DNA from: Tubulanus polymorphus | Lineage: Eukaryota > Nemertea > Palaeonemertea > Tubulaniformes > Tubulanidae | Assembly (NCBI RefSeq): GCF_964204645.1 | Contig: NC_134026.1 | Location: forward strand, 18,062,650 to 18,126,649 | DNA: 64,000 bases | Direction: 5' to 3' | In this document: piece by piece, positions 1 through 8,787 of the stretch | Numbering within the stretch: the first letter of the stretch is position 1 | Layout of the letters: the number at the start of each line of letters is the position of its first letter | The notes under the pieces: model-generated | What the model saw: only the letters and a program-made list of their open reading frames with translations | What the model was told of the DNA's origin: nothing | Databases searched by the model: none | Translations under genes and position numbers: made by a program

Positions 1-1401
1 GTGTCTCGGCTCAAATTGCACCACTACTCCGACAGAGATTGCCAAGACAATAAAGTAGATTACTCTCAGTGACTGGCTGCCAAACCACATTTTATCGCCC
101 AGCGTAAACAGAATGATGAAAATGCTAAGTCCCAACAAATAGCCAACAACTACACCATCTCCAAAGATCACCGTGTTCATCAACAGCGACGAGTTTACAA
201 ACACCAAATTGGCGATCAGTACACACACAGCGTTGGTCGTTTGCAAAAACATCAGCATACCGAAGCCATAGAAAGCTGGTTCACCACAAGCAAACAAAAC
301 CTTGGCATAAGTCGGTGAGAGGCGGGTAAAATTTTCTCCAAAGGTGTTCACCATTTCGTATTGTCGCGATGCATCTACTTCGGCATCTGACTTTGGTTGT
401 TTACGCTTTCTAACTCCGGTGGTGTCACTTTCAGTTGTCTTTGTTCTAAATTCACGTTCGTATTGTATTTCCACGTCGTCGTCATAATCATCATCTGATA
501 CTTTCTTATAACCCTTGCTCTTGTTCATTTGCTTTTCAAACCAAGAGATTATCCGGTCACCGGCACTTGGCTTTTCTTCTTCTTCCTTGTCATTTTTTTC
601 TTGCTCGATAGGAAACAATCTAGCTTCCTTGAACAATCTGATGATCTGTCGTCTGTGTAAGGGTAAACAGAGGATGACATATATCAGCGTCCCCGATCCA
701 TAGAGGATAGCCAGAGCAGTGTAAGTAGCAATAAAGATTGCATTCTCGCCGGAGGCCACAAATTCTTGTCTGGTCGCTTTGTGATGCATTTGCAAATCGT
801 CGAGAAATTCTACGTGGTCGCCAGGGTTTACGGCACCGGTAAGTCCAGCTTGCCCCTCCATAATGAAAGTGTTTGGTGCAACCATCGATCCAATCTCGTA
901 AGCAGTGTTCGATGCATGATACGGGTACTTGTAGAAAACCTTTTCAACGATGGGTAGGAGATGTGAAATGATGTAGTTGGTCTTGACGATTGAACATGTC
1001 ATGTAAATTAACAGACACAATATGTCGCAGATCACTGACAATGGCCTGGCTTCCATCATTGATTGAATATACCAGCGGACACCGTTGTTGGTGTTGTATT
1101 GTTTCTGGTCGATATTGAATCGTTTCACCGTATCCATTAACTCGTCTTTCTTGTACCGATTACCGTATATTAAATAGAACAGCTTACCAACGAAAAGCAC
1201 CATCATTAGTATCAACACGTAGAGTTCAATTATATTGAATATTTTGTTATCAATCACCGAGCCGAGTGGGATGTAGGAATCATTTCCTATTTTCGGTTGA
1301 AAAGTTTTATAGTTGTTTAAGTAAAAGTTGATGTCCCTGCCGCTAATTTCATCGTAAGTCCTATGATTGACCCCCAGACCACCTTGATAATTGGGTATCA
1401 T
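1..1401 (-). CDS. Multi-pass membrane protein, C-terminus beyond window
   Basis: The minus strand is open from an ATG at 1401 to the window edge (467 codons, no stop), so the gene is partial at its 3' end. An in-frame TAA lies a few codons upstream of the ATG, which fixes the start. About six hydrophobic segments are visible, near residues 57-79, 121-139, 221-246, 377-402, 415-434 and 446-462. A long hydrophilic loop (about 250-350) has acidic and Lys/Arg clusters. This is an integral membrane protein, probably of the virion envelope or infected-cell membranes. Herpesviruses have a conserved multi-pass glycoprotein M, but I see no diagnostic motif and do not make that assignment. It is the first of three co-oriented genes and its start lies 20 bases past the stop of the 1542-residue gene. 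Confidence 0.8.
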   Translation of the reverse strand, partial: MIPNYQGGLGVNHRTYDEISGRDINFYLNNYKTFQPKIGNDSYIPLGSVIDNKIFNIIELYVLILMMVLFVGKLFYLIYGNRYKKDELMDTVKRFNIDQKQYNTNNGVRWYIQSMMEARPLSVICDILCLLIYMTCSIVKTNYIISHLLPIVEKVFYKYPYHASNTAYEIGSMVAPNTFIMEGQAGLTGAVNPGDHVEFLDDLQMHHKATRQEFVASGENAIFIATYTALAILYGSGTLIYVILCLPLHRRQIIRLFKEARLFPIEQEKNDKEEEEKPSAGDRIISWFEKQMNKSKGYKKVSDDDYDDDVEIQYEREFRTKTTESDTTGVRKRKQPKSDAEVDASRQYEMVNTFGENFTRLSPTYAKVLFACGEPAFYGFGMLMFLQTTNAVCVLIANLVFVNSSLLMNTVIFGDGVVVGYLLGLSIFIILFTLGDKMWFGSQSLRVIYFIVLAISVGVVVQFEPRH

Positions 1402-1420
1402 CTTGACGGCTTTCTGTGGG

Positions 1421-4400
1421 TTAACGAATAATTAAGTTTCTCTGTCTGAGTACGTCAGCAAATAAATTATTTAACTCGTGTGCTGTATCTCGTTCGAAAT
1501 ACGAACAAGTGTTCAAGTTGAACGAATGTCTCTGAGCGTCAGGTGTGTCTCGTAATACTATAAAAGACTCGTCTCTACACACGGTTGGTGTGTGAATGAT
1601 ACTATCTTCACTCTTTGCCGAAGTTAAGCTTTTTCCAATTGTACTCCCGTAGCCCAAATGTCCAGCAGCTTTACTTCTGCCTGTATTATTCATTGCCTGT
1701 CCCAACACAACCAAGTCAATTTTTTTGCTAGTTGATCCAGTTTTTTTCGCAGTTGTAGGGACGGTAGCACCAGTTGATGTTGTCAACATTCCTCGTGAAC
1801 TACATCTAATCGGTGTATCTAGTATCTGTTGTACAAAACAAGCAAGCTTGCGCTGCATAGTTTCTGATCCTCCTGAAGAGTCTGAAAGTACCGATGCTAA
1901 ACAGTCCATAAAAGACACTCTATCTACTTTGTCGGGGTATTGTTCTTGGCCGAGTGCAGTTGACGGTGTGGATATTTTTGCAATTAGTGATAAAATTGCC
2001 GTGGCTGTGTCATCGTCCATCCATTGACATTCAATTAGTAACATTGTTGTCAATTGAATATACTTGGTAATTTTATCAGCGATGTCGAGTCCACCCACAG
2101 CATCCAACATAATCAATTCCTTTACAATCGTAGACAATTTCGATGAAGCGTCTAGCCTGCTAAAGTCAAAAATTGAATTAGGGTAGAGTTGAGTATTTCC
2201 CGATTCAGAATCTACGCCGAACGTGTAAAAACATATCACGGCTCTGGTATTAACTAGGGTTAGAAAACTCATAGCAAACAAGTAGTCCCAAAATTGCCAT
2301 GCTGATAAATGTTCGTTCTTTCTTGTATCGTTTTCCACTACAATTAAATCCAACACAGCCCTCGATCCACCTTTCTTTTCATCTTGAATGTTTTCAAACA
2401 CCATGTGCAAATTTCTGTTCAATAATCCGCACTTGTGCAAGGCAAACATGTGTTCTTTGTTGCTTATACCAATCTTTTGCACCAGATCGATATTAACGTA
2501 TGAGTTGGCCACCACCATAAGATTGATGAGTTGATTTTCAGTGATTAGGAATTGGGTCGTTGCCTGTGGCGCGTCCAAGTCTGTTTGCTGCTGCTGTCTG
2601 GTGGCTATACTGGCTCGATCCACGCCTAGCGATTTAGTTACTTGATCTCTGGATCGTCGCTGCAATAAATACCCCAAGCAGTTGACTATCAAATTAATTC
2701 CTCTCGAATTCATTGGTACAATATCCAAGGGATTAGTCGTGTTGCTACTAGCTCTTAGCACAATTGGAATTTCATTGGGTATATACGTGTCAGTGTTGTC
2801 GTTTAGACAAATGTTTTTCATAATAACTTCTACCAAAAGCCACACGTTATCAATAGCCTGTGATGCAAACTCTTTCATCTTGTCATTTTCCATTGTCGCT
2901 TTTGCAATTGCATCTATTATTGCCTTTACTCTTTTAAATTCGTTCTGATGGGTAGTGGTGGCAAGGGTAGTAAGCATGTCCGGTCCGGTATACTCGGGTA
3001 TGTATTTATTCAGTGTGCAGTCGCTGAGTTTAAGAAAGTACGACAATTCGGGGTTTCTGTCTTGGGCTATCTGAGATTCTACAATTCCTGTGCTAGACGA
3101 TTCACAATAACACAACAGCTCCTCTAGCCACGCAGAGTATAAATCTTTTGCGAACTTTGTATATTTACCCTCTTCTTCAACTTGTATGTTTGTCCAAGTG
3201 GTAGCTTTACTGTCCCAGAATAATTTGCACAACTTCTGAAACAAATTCGTCTCATCTTTCGAAAAAGACAAATTTTTATTCACACATCCTATCAAAGTCC
3301 ACTTTCCGCTGTTTTTCTTGTCTCGTAGTACGTAGCCCTCTTCTTTGTAACGACAGACGTTGCTTTCCTTGTGCTCATTCGAGAATACTGTTGTCCACAA
3401 TATGTCTACCAAAGTTATACCATGACCCGATGAAGGACAGCTCCTGTTGTCATTTTGACTTGCCATGGCGTTTGCCATATACCTAAACAACTCGATTCTC
3501 CTTACCAATTGATTTCTGCTACCACCCGTTTTTCTGAGTTCTGCGTAAGTTTCACACATAATGTCAATGATGTCTTGTATACTTTGAAAGTATTCGACGT
3601 TTTTATTGCTAGAAGCTACTACCTTGATCTGTTTTCGTATGATCTCCGCGTTGTACTGACCACTGGTACCAAATACGTCTGTCAACCCAATACCCCACGA
3701 AAACACTTTGTGAAATTGCATTTTTGTATAGCGTTTGTCTATGTTGTTTAGCCAATGCATGATATCCTTTATCACAGTGGCCGTTTTGACATTATTTAAA
3801 AATGCCTCATGTAACGAGTGTGGTATTTGTCCAGATCTAGCGTCGCCGCGCCAAAGTTCGGTGTTGACCACTTCGTATTTGTAACTCTTTTCACCACCAT
3901 TTTCGCCAACATCGACACTTTCATCCTTTTTTATTAACCAAAACACTGGTCGGATATCGTATGAAAAATCCAACGCTCTCGGTAATAGTCTACATTCGGC
4001 TGTGAGTTCTGTGCTATGTTGCACTACAGGAAACAGCCAATTTGCTTCATCTGAACAGTCGTACAACACTCTGGTAGCAATTGTGGTTGCATAACTTAGC
4101 AATTCTGACATATCAATCGTTGCTGTATTTGCGGACACCGTTACTAAATCGGCTGACAGGACTTTTTGCAAAAACCACATCATTTCATCGACAGTCCAAC
4201 CTGCAGTGTTGGGTTTCATATCAACCGCGGTGGCCAAACTATCGTAAATCGACTGTATGTATGTGCCGTGATTTGCCGCTATTAATTTTGAACGAGTGTT
4301 GTAGTTTTCAACCTTTGTCATTTGCGCTTGCCATGTTTTCATTAGTGCAGCCAAGGTTCTTTCCCACGTGAACTTGTGTCTGATCATTGAATCGAACAGG

Positions 4401-6049
4401 AGTACCAGAAACGCGTCTCTATCGATTCGTTTTGTTTCTGTGTTAAAAATGGCACTCATGAGATTTGTGTTTGTAAGCAAGGGCATTTCACCAGTATTGG
4501 GTAGCATCGACTTTGGTAAAATGTAGTGATAAAGTGCAATGGCTTGGTCTTGGTTTATCATGGCAGCTTCACCTTGTAGTTGAAAGTGATGAGCTTGTAT
4601 CAACAAATTTACAATCGATTGATACTTGTTACCTCCTATGCTATCTCTTAGCGTTAATCCAATCCAGTATATTTGTTTATGGGTAAGGGTAGTGGTGCTT
4701 GTTGCACTTTCTTTTTGAATTTTATCATCTACGATTACGAACAAATCCTTGGGTATGTAGCCCAAACTAGAATGAGCACTATCTACCGTTATGTAGTCAC
4801 CTAGTTCTACTACGTCGCTATTTTCTATGGGATTTACGACTGTTCCATTTGTCCGTTCCAGAGCAAATAGCGATTGGGTAGGTACGTCTCCGAGTATGTC
4901 ACGTACACATTGTAAATAAACGTGTTCATACACGTCTCTTGCGCGAACAAAAACTTTTCCCCCAGCACCTATCTTCGAGTATATATCTAACAATGCCGTA
5001 CACAGAGGAACAACAAAGTTTCGAGAATCCATTACAGTAGCTAGAAACTCCAAACTTTTGAGTAGATTTCCTCTGAATTTATCTGGTATCGTGTCGGCTC
5101 CTTGACCCATGTTAGTGTTTCGTATTTTCTTGTTGATCTTGTCTAGCAAATATTGTAGACCCATCATATAGATACCTTGGTTTGCATATTCTTGTTGAAC
5201 AGACGGCGCTGCGGTTGATTCTTTTATGTTCCAGTATGGACTTTTTACAAGTCTCAAATTGAAATCTACTTTAGTGTCTAGATAAACTTTCAAGTCGTAT
5301 TTTAATTTTCCTAGCGGTAGCAAACTGAATGTGTAGTCCATAGCTGCATCCATGTTGTACAAGAAATTTGACAAGTCCGTTGCTGATTTTGTCTCTTGAA
5401 TTGCTCTGTTCATCATCAACTCCATGGTTCCGACTCTACCCATCTCTGACTCTGTTTCCATGAGCGGACCATTCAGAGAGACCAGAGCCGGACATTCTTT
5501 ACCTTCTTGGGTGTTCATGGCTTGCAAAGTCAAGCACATGACTAATTTGTCTTTTTGAATGGATTTTACGATACAGTCCTTGAGTCTATTGTCGGGTATT
5601 ATGTTTGCGTATTGATAAGTCAAAAGTGCGTCTCTATACGCCTGATCCGCTACGGGTATTGTGTCTGTCAACGCTTCTACCAAAGTTTGTGTAACTTTGA
5701 ATATAGAAGACTTGAAAAATAACATACAGGTTGTATTATCTATGACGTTGGCATTTTGAAAAATCTTCACCCACGATTCTGGTACAGATTGGACCTCCAT
5801 CAACCGACTCAACATTGTTAATGTGAGTGTGATACTCTGAGAATGTAGCCTTGCCGCATTTATATCGACGACATTAGGATTGGGTAGAGTAACGTGTACA
5901 AATCGACACAAACTACCATCTGTTGAAGTTGCCGCTGGATTCACTTGTAAGAAGTCATTTTCTGAATACTTAAACCACAATGAAGTCTCCACATCATCTA
6001 CTGACTCAAAGACGAAATCTTTAAAGAACTCTGTTATCAAATGATCCAT
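1421..6049 (-). CDS. Giant protein of 1542 residues, structural candidate
   Basis: This is one uninterrupted frame of 1542 codons. I take the ATG at 6049 as the start; the frame stays open to a GTG at 6070, which is unlikely in a eukaryotic virus. No signal peptide, membrane segment or recognisable enzyme motif is seen. Composition is even and globular for the first ~1150 residues, with a Ser/Thr-rich stretch near the C-terminus. Intactness over this length argues for recent selection. Length and position among virion-type genes make a major capsid or large tegument protein plausible, and herpesvirus major capsid proteins are typically around 1300-1400 residues, but I cannot show homology. 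The start lies 7 bases past the stop of the upstream membrane protein gene, suggesting coordinated transcription. Confidence 0.85.
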   Translation of the reverse strand: MDHLITEFFKDFVFESVDDVETSLWFKYSENDFLQVNPAATSTDGSLCRFVHVTLPNPNVVDINAARLHSQSITLTLTMLSRLMEVQSVPESWVKIFQNANVIDNTTCMLFFKSSIFKVTQTLVEALTDTIPVADQAYRDALLTYQYANIIPDNRLKDCIVKSIQKDKLVMCLTLQAMNTQEGKECPALVSLNGPLMETESEMGRVGTMELMMNRAIQETKSATDLSNFLYNMDAAMDYTFSLLPLGKLKYDLKVYLDTKVDFNLRLVKSPYWNIKESTAAPSVQQEYANQGIYMMGLQYLLDKINKKIRNTNMGQGADTIPDKFRGNLLKSLEFLATVMDSRNFVVPLCTALLDIYSKIGAGGKVFVRARDVYEHVYLQCVRDILGDVPTQSLFALERTNGTVVNPIENSDVVELGDYITVDSAHSSLGYIPKDLFVIVDDKIQKESATSTTTLTHKQIYWIGLTLRDSIGGNKYQSIVNLLIQAHHFQLQGEAAMINQDQAIALYHYILPKSMLPNTGEMPLLTNTNLMSAIFNTETKRIDRDAFLVLLFDSMIRHKFTWERTLAALMKTWQAQMTKVENYNTRSKLIAANHGTYIQSIYDSLATAVDMKPNTAGWTVDEMMWFLQKVLSADLVTVSANTATIDMSELLSYATTIATRVLYDCSDEANWLFPVVQHSTELTAECRLLPRALDFSYDIRPVFWLIKKDESVDVGENGGEKSYKYEVVNTELWRGDARSGQIPHSLHEAFLNNVKTATVIKDIMHWLNNIDKRYTKMQFHKVFSWGIGLTDVFGTSGQYNAEIIRKQIKVVASSNKNVEYFQSIQDIIDIMCETYAELRKTGGSRNQLVRRIELFRYMANAMASQNDNRSCPSSGHGITLVDILWTTVFSNEHKESNVCRYKEEGYVLRDKKNSGKWTLIGCVNKNLSFSKDETNLFQKLCKLFWDSKATTWTNIQVEEEGKYTKFAKDLYSAWLEELLCYCESSSTGIVESQIAQDRNPELSYFLKLSDCTLNKYIPEYTGPDMLTTLATTTHQNEFKRVKAIIDAIAKATMENDKMKEFASQAIDNVWLLVEVIMKNICLNDNTDTYIPNEIPIVLRASSNTTNPLDIVPMNSRGINLIVNCLGYLLQRRSRDQVTKSLGVDRASIATRQQQQTDLDAPQATTQFLITENQLINLMVVANSYVNIDLVQKIGISNKEHMFALHKCGLLNRNLHMVFENIQDEKKGGSRAVLDLIVVENDTRKNEHLSAWQFWDYLFAMSFLTLVNTRAVICFYTFGVDSESGNTQLYPNSIFDFSRLDASSKLSTIVKELIMLDAVGGLDIADKITKYIQLTTMLLIECQWMDDDTATAILSLIAKISTPSTALGQEQYPDKVDRVSFMDCLASVLSDSSGGSETMQRKLACFVQQILDTPIRCSSRGMLTTSTGATVPTTAKKTGSTSKKIDLVVLGQAMNNTGRSKAAGHLGYGSTIGKSLTSAKSEDSIIHTPTVCRDESFIVLRDTPDAQRHSFNLNTCSYFERDTAHELNNLFADVLRQRNLIIR

Positions 6050-6056
6050 TTTGTAT

Positions 6057-7454
6057 TTATTTACATTCACTGGGGACGATACAAGTCCCGTTGTATAACA
6101 AAATTATATCTAGAGCTACCAACAACCACATTACAAAACAGACTATACTAAATACGATAAATAGTCTCATGAAATATTCACAAAATAGTGAACAACAACC
6201 ACCTCGCTTTTGGGTACAAAACGTGAAAATTGTTTCTTTTTGTGAGTTCTTCGTTCCCTCCATTATGTCCATTGTTTCCAGTAGGCGAACAGTGTTTTCC
6301 TGATCCAAGTAGCCACGTACCTTTTTCAAAACCTTTTCCCTGCGTTTTGTGTACTTGAGATAATTAAAATTGAATGCTTTTATAATTTCTACACAAAACA
6401 CAAAAGATGTGCACAGTGTCATCAACATGGCAGTAAAAATTATTCGGCATTCTCTTAAAGGGGTAAGGGTATTAGCTGCTATTTTATCCGCTGCAGTATT
6501 GTCACCAGAAGGGTTTGATATAAATCGTACCAACTGTAATGTTCCGTCTAGTCCAACATTATCTACATGTTCGACGCCTGTTATCATGGACAAGAGAAAC
6601 GAAAATGTTACCATAATGTGTGTTAAACTCCCTAACATCAACACAAACATACATGGGTACAGCATTAACAGGACCAAACGCTGTTTTCTTTTATAAATGT
6701 TGCCACTGGTTTCTGTATTCATTTGATTTTGTCTAATTGATGTATTGTACATTTCCATGTTGTTAGTTCTACTGCCACCACTTCGTTTTCTTAGTGTATT
6801 TTGTTGTGGGTACCCGTCATCTCCTTCTTCCATTGTCGATAACAAACCAGTATCCTCGTTATATTCACCCTCCCATCCAGTTATGTTATTTTTATACCTT
6901 TTTCTAGAAGCATAATAGCTCTTCAGTCGGTAGACCCGTTCTCGAACAGCTATTACACATGTAACAGCGTATAGAACAATCAAGGCTATAAAAGTTGTGG
7001 AAATCCACACAAGTGGAGAGTGATGTACATCTTCCAACTTGTAGGGTAATGCTTTTCTCTCGTGTAGTTTTATTTTAGCGTTAATACTGTCGCCGTCGCT
7101 TGGATTCATCACTTTTTCCCATTGTGATGCAAGTGCAAGCATTTTGCAATCTCTACAACAACGGACAGAGCCACTGCATACCGTGTAAAATTCCTTTGTA
7201 CAAATTTTAAAGAGGGTAACGTTAGAATCCGGAGTGTGGGGTATAAATTTGCATCCCGATAAAGGTGTGCAGAGTCTTCCTCTGCGCTTCATCAGTCCAT
7301 GTTGTCTAAATTGTTCTCTCGAGGCTACATTGGCGTCCAAGTCGGAATAGAATACAGTGTCCCAAAAGAAGAACACAAATCCAAAAAATGTAACAAACGC
7401 CAATATGTTCAATAAGAGTAACAATTTATCCAAAACGATGTTAGATGTTGCCAT
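6057..7454 (-). CDS. Multi-pass membrane protein with Cys-rich ectodomain
   Basis: The start is the ATG at 7454 (465 residues); upstream only a TTG extends the frame. The protein has an N-terminal hydrophobic segment (about 10-35) and then an extracellular-type domain with many cysteines, including a CCRDC cluster near residue 115. A second membrane segment follows near 155-178, then a basic, Tyr-containing loop. Two or three more membrane spans lie around 255-290 and 335-360, and a last span sits just before a C-terminus ending in a Cys-containing tail. It is probably a viral envelope or ER-membrane protein. No family is recognised. It lies immediately upstream of the 1542-residue gene on the same strand. 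Confidence 0.8.
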   Translation of the reverse strand: MATSNIVLDKLLLLLNILAFVTFFGFVFFFWDTVFYSDLDANVASREQFRQHGLMKRRGRLCTPLSGCKFIPHTPDSNVTLFKICTKEFYTVCSGSVRCCRDCKMLALASQWEKVMNPSDGDSINAKIKLHERKALPYKLEDVHHSPLVWISTTFIALIVLYAVTCVIAVRERVYRLKSYYASRKRYKNNITGWEGEYNEDTGLLSTMEEGDDGYPQQNTLRKRSGGSRTNNMEMYNTSIRQNQMNTETSGNIYKRKQRLVLLMLYPCMFVLMLGSLTHIMVTFSFLLSMITGVEHVDNVGLDGTLQLVRFISNPSGDNTAADKIAANTLTPLRECRIIFTAMLMTLCTSFVFCVEIIKAFNFNYLKYTKRREKVLKKVRGYLDQENTVRLLETMDIMEGTKNSQKETIFTFCTQKRGGCCSLFCEYFMRLFIVFSIVCFVMWLLVALDIILLYNGTCIVPSECK

Positions 7455-7587
7455 ATTGGAAATAGTGAAATATTCTAACTCTAACAATAGCCCCTAATAC
7501 AAAATTAAAAGCAAAACCGAACTGCAGCCAAAGTGGTGACCCTATTGGATATGAAGCATTGACCGTATGTATGTTCCCTTCCCAGGT

Positions 7588-7645
7588 TTCCATTTCAGTG
7601 CATGGGACCTACGCTATTCCATTTCAGTGCATGGGACCTACGCTA
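7588..7645 (+). repeat. 29-bp tandem duplication
   Basis: A 29-base unit containing CATTTCAGTGCATGGGACCT occurs twice head to tail (7588-7616 and 7617-7645) with no differences. It lies in the noncoding stretch between the membrane-protein gene and the tRNA. No function can be read from it. Confidence 0.85.
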
Positions 7646-7741
7646 GATGGCGTGGGGGTATGCAGCCCTAGCCCCCTATTTTCCACTCAGCCAGCAGCAG
7701 CAATAGTCTAACATCGCTTTGAGTCAAAAGTAATATCAATC

Positions 7742-7830
7742 GCCAGGATGGCCGAGCGGTTAAGGCGTTGGAATTAAGATCCAATGGACAACACGATTAT
7801 ATCCGCGTTGGTTCGATCCCCACTCCTGGT
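7742..7830 (+). tRNA. tRNA-Leu (anticodon UAA)
   Basis: A cloverleaf can be folded. The 7-bp acceptor stem pairs 7742-7748 with 7824-7830 (six Watson-Crick pairs and one G-U). A D-arm follows, then a 5-bp anticodon stem (7768-7772 with 7780-7784) around a seven-base loop with TAA at 7775-7777. The T-arm carries TTCGATC with one mismatch in its stem. The long variable arm (about 7785-7806) is the leucine class signature, though it is longer and less well paired than usual. No CCA is encoded, as expected for a eukaryotic-type gene. It could be a host gene, a virus-captured tRNA or a decaying copy; the extended variable arm and T-stem mismatch leave activity uncertain. Confidence 0.8.
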
Positions 7831-7857
7831 ATTGGCCTTTTGCCTTCCTAACCCTAC

Positions 7858-8107
7858 TGTACAATTCTTCATCATTAAAACCAGGAAGTACAAGATTTGT
7901 TATCTCAACATTAGAACCAGGAAGTAACGATTTCCCATATGTTTTAGGAGTGATATACTAGCCTCTAACCATAAGGGTTTGCACTTTCCTAATGCATTAG
8001 TATAGGGATTAGTCATGAAATCCGCCATTTTACCTGATGGTAGCGGAACGATTTCAGGCAAAACGTTCCGCTACCATCAGGTCCACTATTTCACTGTTTA
8101 AAGTGGA
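7858..8107 (+). repeat. 250-bp direct repeat, copy 1
   Basis: This sequence recurs at 8336-8585, 478 bases downstream, with no difference that I can see over 250 bases. It contains a perfect 19-bp inverted repeat (8032-8050 with 8064-8082, 13-nt loop). The two copies bracket a 228-base spacer that itself has a short hairpin (AGTCAGGG...CCCTGACT, about 8233-8268). No ORF is supported here. Position just upstream of the primase/helicase pair makes a replication origin or regulatory role worth testing. Confidence 0.9.
8032..8082 (+). other. 19-bp stem hairpin in repeat copy 1
   Basis: The left arm 8032-8050 (ACCTGATGGTAGCGGAACG) is exactly complementary to 8064-8082, with a 13-base loop. The same hairpin is duplicated at 8510-8560 inside the second 250-bp repeat. 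A GC-containing palindrome in AT-rich DNA can serve as an origin core, a protein-binding site or a recombination site. A terminator is less likely because no gene converges here. Confidence 0.8.
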
Positions 8108-8335
8108 TTTAGAGGTTAGTTGAACATTACGTTCTTGGTGTAGGACGATATTTGCGTAAAATATAACCATCAATGTACTGTTTGAAGGTTGTAATTATGT
8201 GTTTTATTTGGAAAAAAATGAACAATATTTTAGTCAGGGAAGAAAACATTGTCCACTGCCCTGACTTGTAAAAGTTTTATCCAAGACAGAACGCATTTTG
8301 GTCAGAAAACCGAACCATTGTCTACTATCCGGACT

Positions 8336-8585
8336 TGTACAATTCTTCATCATTAAAACCAGGAAGTACAAGATTTGTTATCTCAACATTAGAACCAGGA
8401 AGTAACGATTTCCCATATGTTTTAGGAGTGATATACTAGCCTCTAACCATAAGGGTTTGCACTTTCCTAATGCATTAGTATAGGGATTAGTCATGAAATC
8501 CGCCATTTTACCTGATGGTAGCGGAACGATTTCAGGCAAAACGTTCCGCTACCATCAGGTCCACTATTTCACTGTTTAAAGTGGA
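8336..8585 (+). repeat. 250-bp direct repeat, copy 2
   Basis: This is identical by eye to 7858-8107 and includes the 19-bp stem hairpin at 8510-8528/8542-8560. The flanks of the two copies differ, so the boundaries are sharp. Perfect identity implies recent duplication, ongoing homogenisation or functional constraint. Confidence 0.9.
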
Positions 8586-8648
8586 CTCAACTAGTTTGTG
8601 GTTAGAGTTAGGAAAAATCGTATCTGGTGAGAAAAGTTCAGACACACA

Positions 8649-8656
8649 TATAAATA
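8649..8656 (+). promoter_or_regulatory. TATA-box candidate for primase gene
   Basis: TATAAATA lies about 130 bases upstream of the preferred ATG at 8788 of the primase gene, just after repeat copy 2. It matches a eukaryotic TATA element; no start site can be shown. Confidence 0.4.
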
Positions 8657-8787
8657 ATACGGCGGACTTGTCCGGTGAAATGTCATATTAGTACAAGCCA
8701 CAGTACTGCTGAACGCATGGTTGTGTGAAAATTGTATTTAGTACAACAGCACCTATTCCCGATGTTACACACCCTCTGCATGGTCTC

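Noticed and set aside
1421-6049. Firm assignment as major capsid protein
   Set aside because: Length and setting fit, but no motif or alignable block could be shown from the sequence alone.
8725-8787. GTG start for the primase
   Set aside because: Non-ATG starts are unlikely in a eukaryotic virus; the ATG at 8788 leaves all primase motifs intact. The same reasoning moved several other starts to the first ATG.
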